A stretch of 64,000 nucleotides of DNA from Sulfurospirillum barnesii SES-3 (GTDB lineage Bacteria; Campylobacterota; Campylobacteria; Campylobacterales; Sulfurospirillaceae). Under the pieces are notes generated by a model. The model made no database searches, was not told the DNA's origin, and was given only the letters and a program-made list of their open reading frames with translations. Of this stretch, positions 39,101 to 46,708 are shown one piece after another (the first letter of the stretch is position 1; each line of letters starts with the position of its first letter). Where the stretch lies: positions 1,302,001 through 1,366,000 of the forward strand of contig NC_018002.1 of NCBI RefSeq assembly GCF_000265295.1, written 5' to 3'. The position numbers were made by a program, and so were the translations under genes.

Positions 39101-41313
39101 AGGGTGAGAAGGTCTTAGTTCCTGAGGTCTACCTTGCAAGCAGTAATGTCAGCAGTGATGGTGCACGCATTGAAGCAGGAGAGATACATCTTCTCATTGA
39201 AGAGACCCTGTTAAACAATGGCATCATTGCCTCAGAGGGTTCTCTTAAAATTGCCACAGGCGCTAGCCTTACCAACCAAAACGGCTCCATCACCTCTGGT
39301 GAAACCATGGCGCTAAGCTCAAAGGGTGTGCTAGAAAACCTAAGCGGGACTATCCACGCAGATGGCGATATGACACTGGATGCAAAAAGCATTCACAGTA
39401 CAGCCTTCAGTGAAGAGAAAACCTATACCTATGCAAGAGGCTACCAAAGGATAACAGAACAAGGCAACGCCGCACAATTTACTTCGGGTGGAAATCTTTC
39501 CATGCAAACCAACGATGAGATAAGCCTTGTCAATAGCTATATTCAAGCCACCAACGATGTCACCCTCACCTCTAAAGGTACCATAGCCCTCAGTGCCCTT
39601 GCCAAAAACGAAAGCTATGACTTTAAAATTGGTGGAGGGTATAACAAAGGCTACGCTACCACCCATGCCCCCTCCTCTATAGAAGCATCAAACATTACCC
39701 TCAACGCTTCTGCGCTAACACTCAATGCCTCCAACCTGAGTGCGTCTGATACCCTACGCCTTCACGCTACAGAAGGAGTTGCCATCTTAACCTCCAATGA
39801 TGTTCGCTACCAAGATACAAAGGTAAAAACCAAAGGGGGATTGTTTGGGGGTAAGAAGGTTAAAAAAGATGAAGTCTCTACCAGTACCGTGGTCTCTTCC
39901 ACCCTCAGTGCTAAAACCCTCAACATCGATACCTCTACCCTCTCCATTCAAGGCTCTAAACTCACCGCAGAACAAGCCACTATCGCCAGTGAGATTATAG
40001 AGCTGATTTCGCTTAAAAACAGTGAGTATGAGAGCCATTTTAGCGATAAATCAGGATTTATCACACGTACCATTACCTCAAAAGGACATGTGAAAGAAGA
40101 AGTGGTTCCAGCCATCATTGAGGTAGAAAAACAACTCATCATTAACCATAAAGATGTCACACAACAACTCCAAACCGATAACATTCTTAAAACCATCACG
40201 TCCCAATCAGGTTTGAGTGTCGAGCAGATAAAACTAGTAGAAGCCTATGCAAAGTCTGATGAGTGGAATAAAAAGATGACCACACTCAGTGGTATGGGAA
40301 GTCTTATCATAGCAGCTGTTGTTACGATATGTACTATGGGTGCAGGTGGTGGTTTGGTAGGATTAGGTGCGGCACAAGCAGCAGCCACTTCAACAGCTGC
40401 CACCGCTGCTGCAACAGGAACGGCGGCAGCAACTGCCGCAGCCGCTAGTGCTGCTAGTGCCCTTACCACCGCTACCATTCAAGCAGCCGTGGTTCAATCC
40501 ATCGTGACACAAATGGCAAACACCTTAGTCACCGCTGCTATCACAGGCAATAGTCCCGTCATTGATGCTGCATCTATTGCCAAAGGTGCTGTCCTTGCAG
40601 GGGTACTTAGTTATGCTAATATTTCTTTCGCAACAGATGCATTAAAAGAGAATATGAGTCTGTATGACTATGCAAAAAATGCTACTATAAGAGGAACCGT
40701 ACAAGGGGTGGGTTCAGAGATAAGTGGAGGCAAGTTTAAAGATGGATTTGCAACAGGAGCAACGCTTTCAGTGGTAAGTGATGGTGCGCTACAGATGAGA
40801 CAGTATGTTAAAGACAATTTTGATTATGCAGGTAAAGATGGTAAACCTGTGCCTGAAAATGTTAAAAGTGTTGGCGTGAATGGGGATGGGGTTAAAGTTG
40901 AGGGAAGTCATCCTGAAAAAGTAGTAGAAAATGGCGTAATAATAAGAACCAAAGAAGTAATTGCACCTACAGGTGGTTCACAAATGGGAGAGAACCTCCT
41001 CTTTGGAATGCCAATTGTGGAAGGTAGTGTTACTAATAAAACATTGGCATATTTTGCAGGACCTCATGATTTTCTTTCAAGCTGGAATTATGAAAATATC
41101 AACATAGATGGTCAAACACTCACTGTTTTAAAAGATAATGGAACACTAGTCAATGTAGCAAGCGGGGCTTTACTTATTCCTGCTCTTCCTTTAGCAGCAG
41201 CACCTTTTATAGAGAAAAATATAAATGAGATTAATACGATAAATTCTATACAAGAACAAGAAAGTAAAAAAGCTGAAGATTTTATTTTAACAAATACCAA
41301 GGACACTAAATGA
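36109..41313 (+). CDS. FhaB/CdiA-like two-partner secreted exoprotein (TpsA)
   Basis: The 1734-residue protein has a signal peptide (MNFRQIISISISLLLVSNQTLYAAG) and a TPS recognition domain (about 25-270), with the markers NFNVEQQGLILNNS, IIANPNGISVNGGGFINTP and an NPNL. Long beta-helical repeats follow (LTNQKEGVIYSDGTLTLAANTAQ). A helical stretch lies at about 670-830. The C-terminal third carries an Ala/Gly-rich hydrophobic segment (about 1395-1470) and the pretoxin-like part (GSEISGGKFKDGFATGATLS). The last 110 residues (FAGPHDFLSSWNYEN ... LPLAAAPFIEKN) form a separate C-terminal module. A classic VENN was not found; VVENG occurs near 1605. It is secreted by the TpsB pore and may act as an adhesin or contact-dependent inhibition protein. 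The stop overlaps the lipoprotein start. Confidence 0.9.
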   Translation: MNFRQIISISISLLLVSNQTLYAAGITVDTSAAKAHQAELIKAPSGLPIVNIVTPNAQGLSHNKFSNFNVEQQGLILNNSKTVANTELAGYISYNPNLTGNAAKLILSEVTGTSKTYLRGYTEVAGVAADVIIANPNGISVNGGGFINTPNVTLSTGTPMLYQGVLQGFDVSGGNIVIEGDGFNAHNIAKVNLYAKALELNAKLYADALHVTTGENTIALDGTVSSKEKTSTGLSLDSTLLGGIYANAITLKSSDKGIGVTLPPEVLAQDSLELDVNGEIIVSKVTAGATTLKAHDAGIKLQNDISAKTLSIDAGKKLMIEEDKIIEASDALSIIAESILNQGELSALEGKDKSTLKVTQSLENEGFIGGYDLDVSATHIENTGAMYSKNALSINAQTLNNDGLIRSNSTLDLLVSNTLTNQKEGVIYSDGTLTLAANTAQDKSESITNYGLIQSEKNIAIHAKTLNNLASTPTLKDLSSSTSETISRGGKNDFDIVTTSIYKTVVDIPSSPAQIMADGSMLLDLGTLNNVYSLIASDEDIVLNATLANNIGVVLITNTKVVTTQYRDRKKCKRKWHGGKSCKHVADYRGSFTKTENVEEPIANYGIQAKKSITGNVVTLNNLSAHAGLIGNAEIQAKLATIETIELNTKNLNALSNELTQNSEGTLDFIIDEASLDETLATLKTLEDLSAYQTELLATKSDIQEILNESKPLVSSLESLLPTLQTLDATANTAPITTTLETIKANFLSIETHLLALEELSSSLKVVDDANLQKDALLLNQEALSTLINQNTTLLQALDLSALNTSLESKSDTLRADVGLALAQQSNVEYKIINANNGLYQTNTHHALSSTKAPTYTTNNSTIIDNITLPKGKYGTFLVNKAHNHPYLIEANPRYTNYNTFISSDYMLSKLNFKPEQTQKRLGDAMYETQLVSNSIVRLSGSRYLEGYGTELAQFQGLMDNALSVQKDLGLELGISLSLEQIARLSKNIVWMVEKEVEGEKVLVPEVYLASSNVSSDGARIEAGEIHLLIEETLLNNGIIASEGSLKIATGASLTNQNGSITSGETMALSSKGVLENLSGTIHADGDMTLDAKSIHSTAFSEEKTYTYARGYQRITEQGNAAQFTSGGNLSMQTNDEISLVNSYIQATNDVTLTSKGTIALSALAKNESYDFKIGGGYNKGYATTHAPSSIEASNITLNASALTLNASNLSASDTLRLHATEGVAILTSNDVRYQDTKVKTKGGLFGGKKVKKDEVSTSTVVSSTLSAKTLNIDTSTLSIQGSKLTAEQATIASEIIELISLKNSEYESHFSDKSGFITRTITSKGHVKEEVVPAIIEVEKQLIINHKDVTQQLQTDNILKTITSQSGLSVEQIKLVEAYAKSDEWNKKMTTLSGMGSLIIAAVVTICTMGAGGGLVGLGAAQAAATSTAATAAATGTAAATAAAASAASALTTATIQAAVVQSIVTQMANTLVTAAITGNSPVIDAASIAKGAVLAGVLSYANISFATDALKENMSLYDYAKNATIRGTVQGVGSEISGGKFKDGFATGATLSVVSDGALQMRQYVKDNFDYAGKDGKPVPENVKSVGVNGDGVKVEGSHPEKVVENGVIIRTKEVIAPTGGSQMGENLLFGMPIVEGSVTNKTLAYFAGPHDFLSSWNYENINIDGQTLTVLKDNGTLVNVASGALLIPALPLAAAPFIEKNINEINTINSIQEQESKKAEDFILTNTKDTK

Positions 41314-41618
41314 AAATAATTAGTCTTATATTGACTATAACACCCCTTATTTATACAGGTTGTTATATGGGAGCTTCAACATACGAAATTTTTAAGAAAA
41401 ATATGGACTTACAAATAGGACGTGGACTCTATCCTGGCATGAAAGATAGAAAAAAAATCTATGATGGGGAATATGATATCTATTCTGCTGAGTATCCAAA
41501 AGGATGTAATTGGGGCTACTTAGTTAAGAGAAATGATGAAAAGAAAACCATTGTTGGCTGGAAAATTATTTCAGGAGAAGAATACTGTAAAGAGCAACAA
41601 GCATATTCATTATTCTGA
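41310..41618 (+). CDS. Small lipoprotein coupled to the exoprotein gene, candidate immunity protein
   Basis: The 102-residue protein begins MKIISLILTITPLIYTGCYMG, a signal peptide ending in a lipobox-like TGC (the -3 position is Tyr, slightly unusual). The mature part is hydrophilic with a Gly/Lys/Tyr-rich core (GEYDIYSAEYPKGCNWGYLVKR) and two further Cys that could form a disulfide. Its ATG overlaps the stop of the exoprotein by 4 bases, the arrangement seen for toxin and immunity genes in CDI loci. I recall similar small lipoproteins following FhaB/CdiA genes. The immunity role is an inference and is not demonstrated by the sequence. Confidence 0.65.
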   Translation: MKIISLILTITPLIYTGCYMGASTYEIFKKNMDLQIGRGLYPGMKDRKKIYDGEYDIYSAEYPKGCNWGYLVKRNDEKKTIVGWKIISGEEYCKEQQAYSLF

Positions 41619-41664
41619 TTGAATAGATGTAAAAATCTTTTACATGTAAAGGTAAAAAGTAACA

Positions 41665-43335
41665 ATGAGTTTTAACCAATATTTATTTGAAAAACCTTTA
41701 CATGTAATATTCACCCATACCTCTAACTCCAAAGCACAGCAAAATGCACTTAACCAAACCGTAGGTGCAAGAGTAGGAGATGGCTTAGGAAGCACAGGAG
41801 CAAGTTATGGAGCAAGTACGGGAACGACCCAAAGTAAACAAACTGTACTGACTTCGCTTACAGGGGATAAAGTCAATATCGAAGTAGAAGACAACACAAA
41901 CATCAAAGGTGCCCTTATTGCCGCAGGAGAGACCAATGAGCAAGGTCAGTTTGAGGATAATGGAAAGCTAAACCTCAGTACAGGCACTTTAACCTTTGCA
42001 AACTCGACCAATTCTCAGTATAGCTCAAGTAACAGTTACAGTGTAGGAACCAATATAGGCTATAGTACAGGGAAAAATACCCAAACCAATGTCGAAGAGA
42101 CCACAGGAAAAGTAAACTCCTCTACCCTCTCCCTCTCCAATGAGATGGGCTACTCAAGTTCTAAAACTTTAGCAACGGTAGGTGAAGGTACGTTACATGT
42201 AAAAGACACAGAGAACTCCGATGATCTGGAAAGACTTAACCGTGATACTTCAAAAGTTAACAAAGAGCTTTACTCTGGCAGTGTGGGTACTTCGGTTACG
42301 GCTACGTTGGATCATAGGTTACTTAGTGAAGATGGATGGAAGCTCATAGCACAAGACTTTGTAAAAACAGGTATGTTGCTCGATACCATCAACCAAGTAG
42401 TGAGTAATCAAACCGTAGGTCTCTCTGAGTTTGGTGCGGAGCTTAGAAAAAGAGAGATTACGTATGAAACCGTTAAAGAAAGAATTGCACAAGATAAAGA
42501 CTTAGCAGCAGTGCTTAACTCTCCTGCCTACACGGATGAACAAAAACAAGCCATCACCAACGGCATAACACAACAAGTCATGGTAGAATTAGGCTATAAA
42601 CCAATAGAGAATGTACTTATAGCCACAACAGAGCCAGGACGTGATGGATACCAAATCAAAGGATACTTTTCATTGGAAACAGGAAAAGCATACATGAATG
42701 ATTTTTACAATAACACCAATGCTGATCTTCTAAAAACAGCAGGGGCTGAAACACAAAGAGCCATCGATGCACAAAATGGTTCAACCTTTGATCAAAGTAA
42801 AGAGTACAGAGATGCCAGAAGTGCGTACTCTCAAAACTTTGGAAGTAACATCGCAAGTTATGCTGACTTTGCATTGTACTTTACAGGACAAGGGAGTCTT
42901 TCAACTGGATCAAATTCTATAAGTACATCACCACAGACACAGGCCAACAGTGCTGAGTTTGCTGGGTTGAATAAAGAGTTGGGGGATAACTTTGTATTTG
43001 GTAAGCGTGGACTTGGAAACGTCGGTATTCTACTATATACAGTGACTAAAGGTTCTGTTGACGATCATCTAAATACAGAGCTTGTGCATGAACATGGTTT
43101 CTATGAAGATGGCACCAATGATAATGTAGGCTTTTTTAAAGATGGCGTTAAAAGAAATGAAACGATACAAGGTTATCAATTAGATGAGATACATTATGAT
43201 GATAATATTATGCGAAAAGCAGAACAGAATATTATAAATCAATTTCCAGCGAAAGCATATTGTATCATTGGCTACAATTGTCAAGATTTTGCGGATGCGT
43301 TAAGAAAAGAATACTTGAAATTAAAAGGTCAATAA
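41665..43335 (+). CDS. Orphan CdiA-like C-terminal module with papain-like toxin candidate
   Basis: This 556-residue frame lacks a signal peptide and TPS domain. Residues about 20-190 resemble the FHA/pretoxin region of large exoproteins (NIKGALIAAGETNEQGQFEDNGKLNLSTGTLTF ... SSSNSYSVGTNIGYS). The start lies at ATG 41665, next to two iterated palindromes (41640, 41698), where the repeat-like homology is abruptly cut. The last 120 residues contain LVHEHGFYEDGTNDNVGFFKDG and IIGYNCQDFADALRKEY. A His followed by NCQ-F is the pattern of permuted NlpC/P60- or LRAT-like papain folds found in polymorphic toxins. It may be an orphan cassette that can recombine into the functional exoprotein upstream. 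A papain-like toxin role is inferred. Confidence 0.7.
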   Translation: MSFNQYLFEKPLHVIFTHTSNSKAQQNALNQTVGARVGDGLGSTGASYGASTGTTQSKQTVLTSLTGDKVNIEVEDNTNIKGALIAAGETNEQGQFEDNGKLNLSTGTLTFANSTNSQYSSSNSYSVGTNIGYSTGKNTQTNVEETTGKVNSSTLSLSNEMGYSSSKTLATVGEGTLHVKDTENSDDLERLNRDTSKVNKELYSGSVGTSVTATLDHRLLSEDGWKLIAQDFVKTGMLLDTINQVVSNQTVGLSEFGAELRKREITYETVKERIAQDKDLAAVLNSPAYTDEQKQAITNGITQQVMVELGYKPIENVLIATTEPGRDGYQIKGYFSLETGKAYMNDFYNNTNADLLKTAGAETQRAIDAQNGSTFDQSKEYRDARSAYSQNFGSNIASYADFALYFTGQGSLSTGSNSISTSPQTQANSAEFAGLNKELGDNFVFGKRGLGNVGILLYTVTKGSVDDHLNTELVHEHGFYEDGTNDNVGFFKDGVKRNETIQGYQLDEIHYDDNIMRKAEQNIINQFPAKAYCIIGYNCQDFADALRKEYLKLKGQ

Positions 43336-43607
43336 TGGGTGTTTTTATCTTATTTATACAAAATATTATTATTTTCCTATTTTTAACTCCATTAATTATT
43401 ATAGGTTTATTTCAAATTACTTCAACATTAACCATTTTTCAAAAATATAATAAATTAATTGTGTTGTTAGAAATAGTATATTTAATGGGAGCATTTTTTT
43501 TGGGAGCGTTAGAAATTCTGTGTCAATCAGGTAGTATTTCAAATACACAAGGATTGAACGATGGAATTTCAGATAGACACAGAGGCAATATTACAGCACA
43601 TACGTGA
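43335..43607 (+). pseudogene. Small membrane protein cut by IS256 element, candidate immunity gene
   Basis: ATG 43335 overlaps the stop of the orphan toxin module (TAATG). The frame codes for two clear hydrophobic segments (FILFIQNIIIFLFLTPLIIIGLF and IVLLEIVYLMGAFFLGALE). After about residue 59 it runs into DNA belonging to the IS256-type element and reaches a stop at 43605-43607 that overlaps the transposase gene. The native C-terminus is therefore lost. Position right after a toxin-like module suggests an immunity protein, but this is inference from gene order only. Confidence 0.6.
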
Positions 43608-44559
43608 GGGCAAAGCCCTTGGAGGGAAAGATGGAGCACTGGCTCCTCTTATTAAACAACTAACAGAAGCAGCACTTCAAGCAGAGATAGAATCGCACCT
43701 TACCCAAGATTTGCAAAAGAATCGTAAAAATGGATTTAGCTCTAAAACAATGAAGAGTGAAGTAGGTAACTTCGAACTCGATGTTCCAAGAGATCGAACT
43801 GGTAGATTCGAGCCTCAAATCGTGAAGAAAAATCAAACCCATATGTCGGATCAAATAGAGCAAAAGATACTCTCACTCTATGCCCTTGGCAACAGTTATA
43901 GCCAAATAGTTGACCTTATTGAAGAAATATACGGTGTAGGCTTCTCTAAAGCCACCATAAGCGCCGTAACCGATAAAATCCTACCCATGTTACAAGAGTG
44001 GCGCGTTCGCCCCTTGGAAGAGCTGTATCCCTTTATATTCTTAGATGCCATTCACTATAAAGTGAAAGATGAAGGCAAATATATTTCCAAAGCATTTTAT
44101 ACCGTGCTTGGTGTTAAAACCGATGGTAAAAAAGAGATATTAGGTCTTTATTTAGGTGAAAGTGAAGGAGCAAAGTTCTGGTTACAAGTGCTCACAGATC
44201 TGCAAAACCGTGGAGTGAAAGATATATTGATTGCCTCAGTCGATGGACTTAAAGGATTTCCTGAAGCGATTAACTCAGTATTTCCCAATACAGAAGTTCA
44301 GCTGTGTATCGTCCATCAAATACGCAATTCCCTCAGGTTTATAGGCTCAATCAATCAAAAGCAATTTGCTAGTGAACTTAAAGCAGTCTATCAAGCATTT
44401 ACTAAAGAAGAAGCTGAAAATGAACTGGATAAACTGGAAGAAAAATGGGGTAAAAAATACCCTATTGTTTTTCAATCATGGCGCAACAAATGGGATAACC
44501 TCTCACTGTATTTTCAGTACCCTGAAGATATTAGAAATGATGTCAAACGAAGAAGATAA
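43511..44559 (+). mobile_element. Truncated IS256-family insertion element
   Basis: The left boundary is estimated at about 43511, where the upstream membrane-protein reading changes to IS-like sequence (AGAAATTCTGTGTCAATCAG). The right end is missing: the transposase stops early and a RAYT-type inverted repeat begins. No right inverted repeat or target duplication can be assigned. Confidence 0.65.
43561..44559 (+). pseudogene. IS256-family transposase, C-terminally truncated
   Basis: The 332-residue protein matches the Mutator/IS256 DDE transposases. The N-terminal part (LIKQLTEAALQAEIESHLTQDL ... VPRDRTGRFEPQIVKK) and the catalytic core are intact. The first Asp lies in FIFLDAIHYKVKDEG (near residue 162) and the second in ILIASVDGLKGFPEAI (near 225), with QLCIVHQIRNSLRFI following. 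It ends YPEDIRNDVKRRR, whereas full members run about 70 residues further, through the TTNAIE region that carries the catalytic Glu. It is thus probably inactive. The disruption coincides with the inverted repeat at 44561. Confidence 0.9.
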
Positions 44560-44560
44560 A

Positions 44561-45337
44561 GGGGACAGGCTACTTTAAATAAGTAGTGTGCTAAACTTTC
44601 TCTAAAATCTTTACATGTAAAAGGACACATCCATGCCACGAATTGCTAGAGGTGAGAGTATTGGAGGCATTTATCATGTGATTAACCGTGGAAATATGCG
44701 AATGCAAGTGTTTGATGATGCTGAAGATTATGCTTACTTTTTAAAGTTGCTTCAGGATGGCTTGAAGCGAGAAGCCGTTGAACTTCATGCGTATTGTCTT
44801 ATGCCAAACCATTTTCACCTTTTACTGATGCCTCTTGTTGAAGGAAGTCTGAGTCGCTTGATGCAATGGGTGATGACGTCGCATGTGCGTTACTATCATC
44901 GAAAGAACAAAACTTCAGGGCATATTTGGCAAGGGCGATATAAAAGTTCTATGGTTCAAAAGGATAGTTATTATCTCTCACTCTTGCGTTACATTGAAGC
45001 CAATGCCTTACGTGCCAAACTGGTGAATGAAGCTGAGGCATGGGTTTATGGTTCTTTGTGGGAGAGAATGAATCAAGAGAGACAATTACTCGATGAATCT
45101 TTGATAGTACTACCAACCGATTGGGCTTTACATGTAAACACACCTTTGAGAGATGAGGAGCTAACAATAGTTCGTAATAGCGTCAATCGTCAAAGTCCAT
45201 TAGGGGAATTAGAATGGATAGAAAAGACAGCTGAAATGTTTGGACTTTCTTCAACACTTAATCCACGGGGAAGACCAAAAAGGAAAGATGAATTATGATA
45301 AAAAGTAGCCTGTCCTAAGAAAAAGTAGCCTGTCCCC
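44561..45337 (+). mobile_element. RAYT unit: transposase gene bounded by inverted repeats
   Basis: GGGGACAGGCTACTTT (44561-44576) upstream is exactly the reverse complement of AAAGTAGCCTGTCCCC (45322-45337) downstream; a third, partial copy, AAAGTAGCCTGTCC, lies at 45302-45315. The RAYT gene lies between them. The left copy sits right at the break of the IS256 transposase gene, so this unit probably truncated it. Another short AAAGGGGACAG occurs at 45863. Confidence 0.75.
44633..45298 (+). CDS. REP-associated tyrosine transposase (RAYT, Y1/HUH)
   Basis: The 221-residue protein belongs to the IS200/IS605-like Y1 transposases. The HUH metal motif is PNHFHLLLMP (near residue 60), and the catalytic Tyr is probably in YYLSLLRYIEANALRA (near residue 115). 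The N-terminus MPRIARGESIGGIYHVINRGN is typical of TnpA-REP proteins, which act on single-stranded DNA and the surrounding REP-like hairpins. The gene looks intact, with ATG 44633 preceded by AAAAGGACA. A palindrome copy (44611) is just upstream and another (45128) is internal, showing that the iterated motif also occurs in the mobile unit. Confidence 0.9.
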   Translation: MPRIARGESIGGIYHVINRGNMRMQVFDDAEDYAYFLKLLQDGLKREAVELHAYCLMPNHFHLLLMPLVEGSLSRLMQWVMTSHVRYYHRKNKTSGHIWQGRYKSSMVQKDSYYLSLLRYIEANALRAKLVNEAEAWVYGSLWERMNQERQLLDESLIVLPTDWALHVNTPLRDEELTIVRNSVNRQSPLGELEWIEKTAEMFGLSSTLNPRGRPKRKDEL

Positions 45338-45376
45338 ATTTTACCCCCCCCATTTTACTTGAATGTAAAATATATC

Positions 45377-45490
45377 ATGAAACGATTTAAAGAAAATATG
45401 AAAGAATCATCATGGCAAGAGTTTTTAAAAAAAGAAAATACTGAAATTGTTTACGATATAGAAAACTGTGACATAAATAAGTTACTTTAA
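45377..45490 (+). CDS. 37-codon frame, possible small protein or remnant
   Basis: ATG 45377 to TAA 45490 codes for a hydrophilic peptide (MKRFKENMKESSWQEFLKKE ... CDINKLL). There is no clear ribosome site, so it may be the remainder of a gene damaged by the mobile elements. It lies 20 bases before the membrane-protein gene at 45512. Support is weak. Confidence 0.3.
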   Translation: MKRFKENMKESSWQEFLKKENTEIVYDIENCDINKLL

Positions 45491-45511
45491 AATGAAAGTA
45501 TAGGTGGATTA

Positions 45512-45838
45512 ATGAAACAAATTAGCAATTATATTAAAAGACTCTATCACGGCGATATATCTTTATTTACTACATTTTGGATATATGGTTTTTTGATACA
45601 ATATATATTAGCCTTTATATTTTCCACCCTTGGTAAACTTTACAATCAGCAATTATGGTTAGTTTTTCTGATTTGTTTTTTGGCTTTTTTAGAAATCATT
45701 TATGCTTTTTTTGCTTCTATTGCCATTTGGCGTAGCGCAAATAAATATCAGGGAGATAAAAAATGGGCGGATGGAGCAAAACTTTACATTGTCATATCAA
45801 TATATATGCTTATTTCGACTCTCTACCTAAGAGTATAA
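45512..45838 (+). CDS. Small membrane protein of unknown function
   Basis: The 108-residue protein has three hydrophobic segments (about 18-42, 48-72 and 90-106), and the loop SIAIWRSANKYQGDKKWADGAKLYIV resembles a short conserved motif I recall in small membrane proteins of many bacteria. A weak AGGTGG precedes the ATG. Being at the end of a CDI-like locus, it could be an orphan immunity gene, but nothing shows this directly. Confidence 0.55.
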   Translation: MKQISNYIKRLYHGDISLFTTFWIYGFLIQYILAFIFSTLGKLYNQQLWLVFLICFLAFLEIIYAFFASIAIWRSANKYQGDKKWADGAKLYIVISIYMLISTLYLRV

Positions 45839-45927
45839 GGGAGTTCGTAACTTCAAAAGATAAAGGGGACAGTTTCCACCTTTAATCTTCCCTGTTTTTC
45901 TCTCTTCTGATTCAAACTAAGGAAAAA

Positions 45928-46560
45928 CTATTTGCGTTCAAGTCCCAAAAGGCTCACACCTAAAGCTACAAAAAATGCACCGCTGATGCGGTTAAACCAT
46001 GTGGCACGATGGTTGTGTGAAAACCACGATTTGAGGTTTTTGGCAAAAAAAGCATAACTCATAAGCGTCATGTAAGAGAGCGTCATAAACGTAAACGTCA
46101 GTATGAAAAACTGAGGGACTAGTGAAGCGTTGGTGTTTAGAAAAAGTGGGAAAAGTGCGGTAAAAAAGATAATCGGCTTAGGGTTACTCACGCACACCAA
46201 ATAGCCTTTAGAAAAAATAGCAAAGTACTCGCTTTTACTTTTTTTAGAGTTGAGACTGATTTTTTCAAAGACGTTGGAGAGGTTGCGAAACTGCTTAACC
46301 CCGATGTAAATCAAATACAATGCGCCCAAAATCTTGAACATCAAAAAAAGTACCGCAGAAGTTTTGAGTACCACGCCAAGCCCTAGCATCGCTGCACTGG
46401 AGAGGGTAAAAAGTCCCAAAACATTCCCCAAAGTTGAAAAAACCACCGCTTTCATGTCGTACATCACCGAATTATGAATCGCCAACAATATAGCAGGACC
46501 AGGACTTACAATCGCTACTATCGCCACCGTCACATACAAAAACCACGTGTGCAAATCCAT
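45928..46560 (-). CDS. LysE/RhtB-family amino-acid exporter
   Basis: The 210-residue protein has the six-segment hydrophobic profile of LysE-type translocators. The N-terminal signature is VAIVAIVSPGPAILLAIHNSVMYDMKAVVFSTLGNVLGLF, followed by the typical ILGALYLIYIGVKQFRN and a C-terminal GAFFVALGVSLL. Members export amino acids such as threonine, homoserine, leucine or lysine, driven by the proton motive force. The substrate is unknown. It is a single gene on the minus strand, with a TTACATGTAA copy (46602) just before its start. Confidence 0.9.
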   Translation of the reverse strand: MDLHTWFLYVTVAIVAIVSPGPAILLAIHNSVMYDMKAVVFSTLGNVLGLFTLSSAAMLGLGVVLKTSAVLFLMFKILGALYLIYIGVKQFRNLSNVFEKISLNSKKSKSEYFAIFSKGYLVCVSNPKPIIFFTALFPLFLNTNASLVPQFFILTFTFMTLSYMTLMSYAFFAKNLKSWFSHNHRATWFNRISGAFFVALGVSLLGLERK

Positions 46561-46708
46561 CTATAACCCTTTTGTTGTTGTGTCATGGTGCTATTTTAGC
46601 ATTACATGTAAAAAAATAAAGCATTTTCCCGTAATCTTTTTGTGTCATAATTATGTCACAATAATATACAATGTCACAAAAAAAATAACAAATTAGGAGA
46701 GACTGTAT

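Noticed and set aside
39340-40478. Several minus-strand frames of 77-108 codons inside the exoprotein gene
   Set aside because: Shadow frames of a low-complexity Ser/Thr/Ala-rich coding region.
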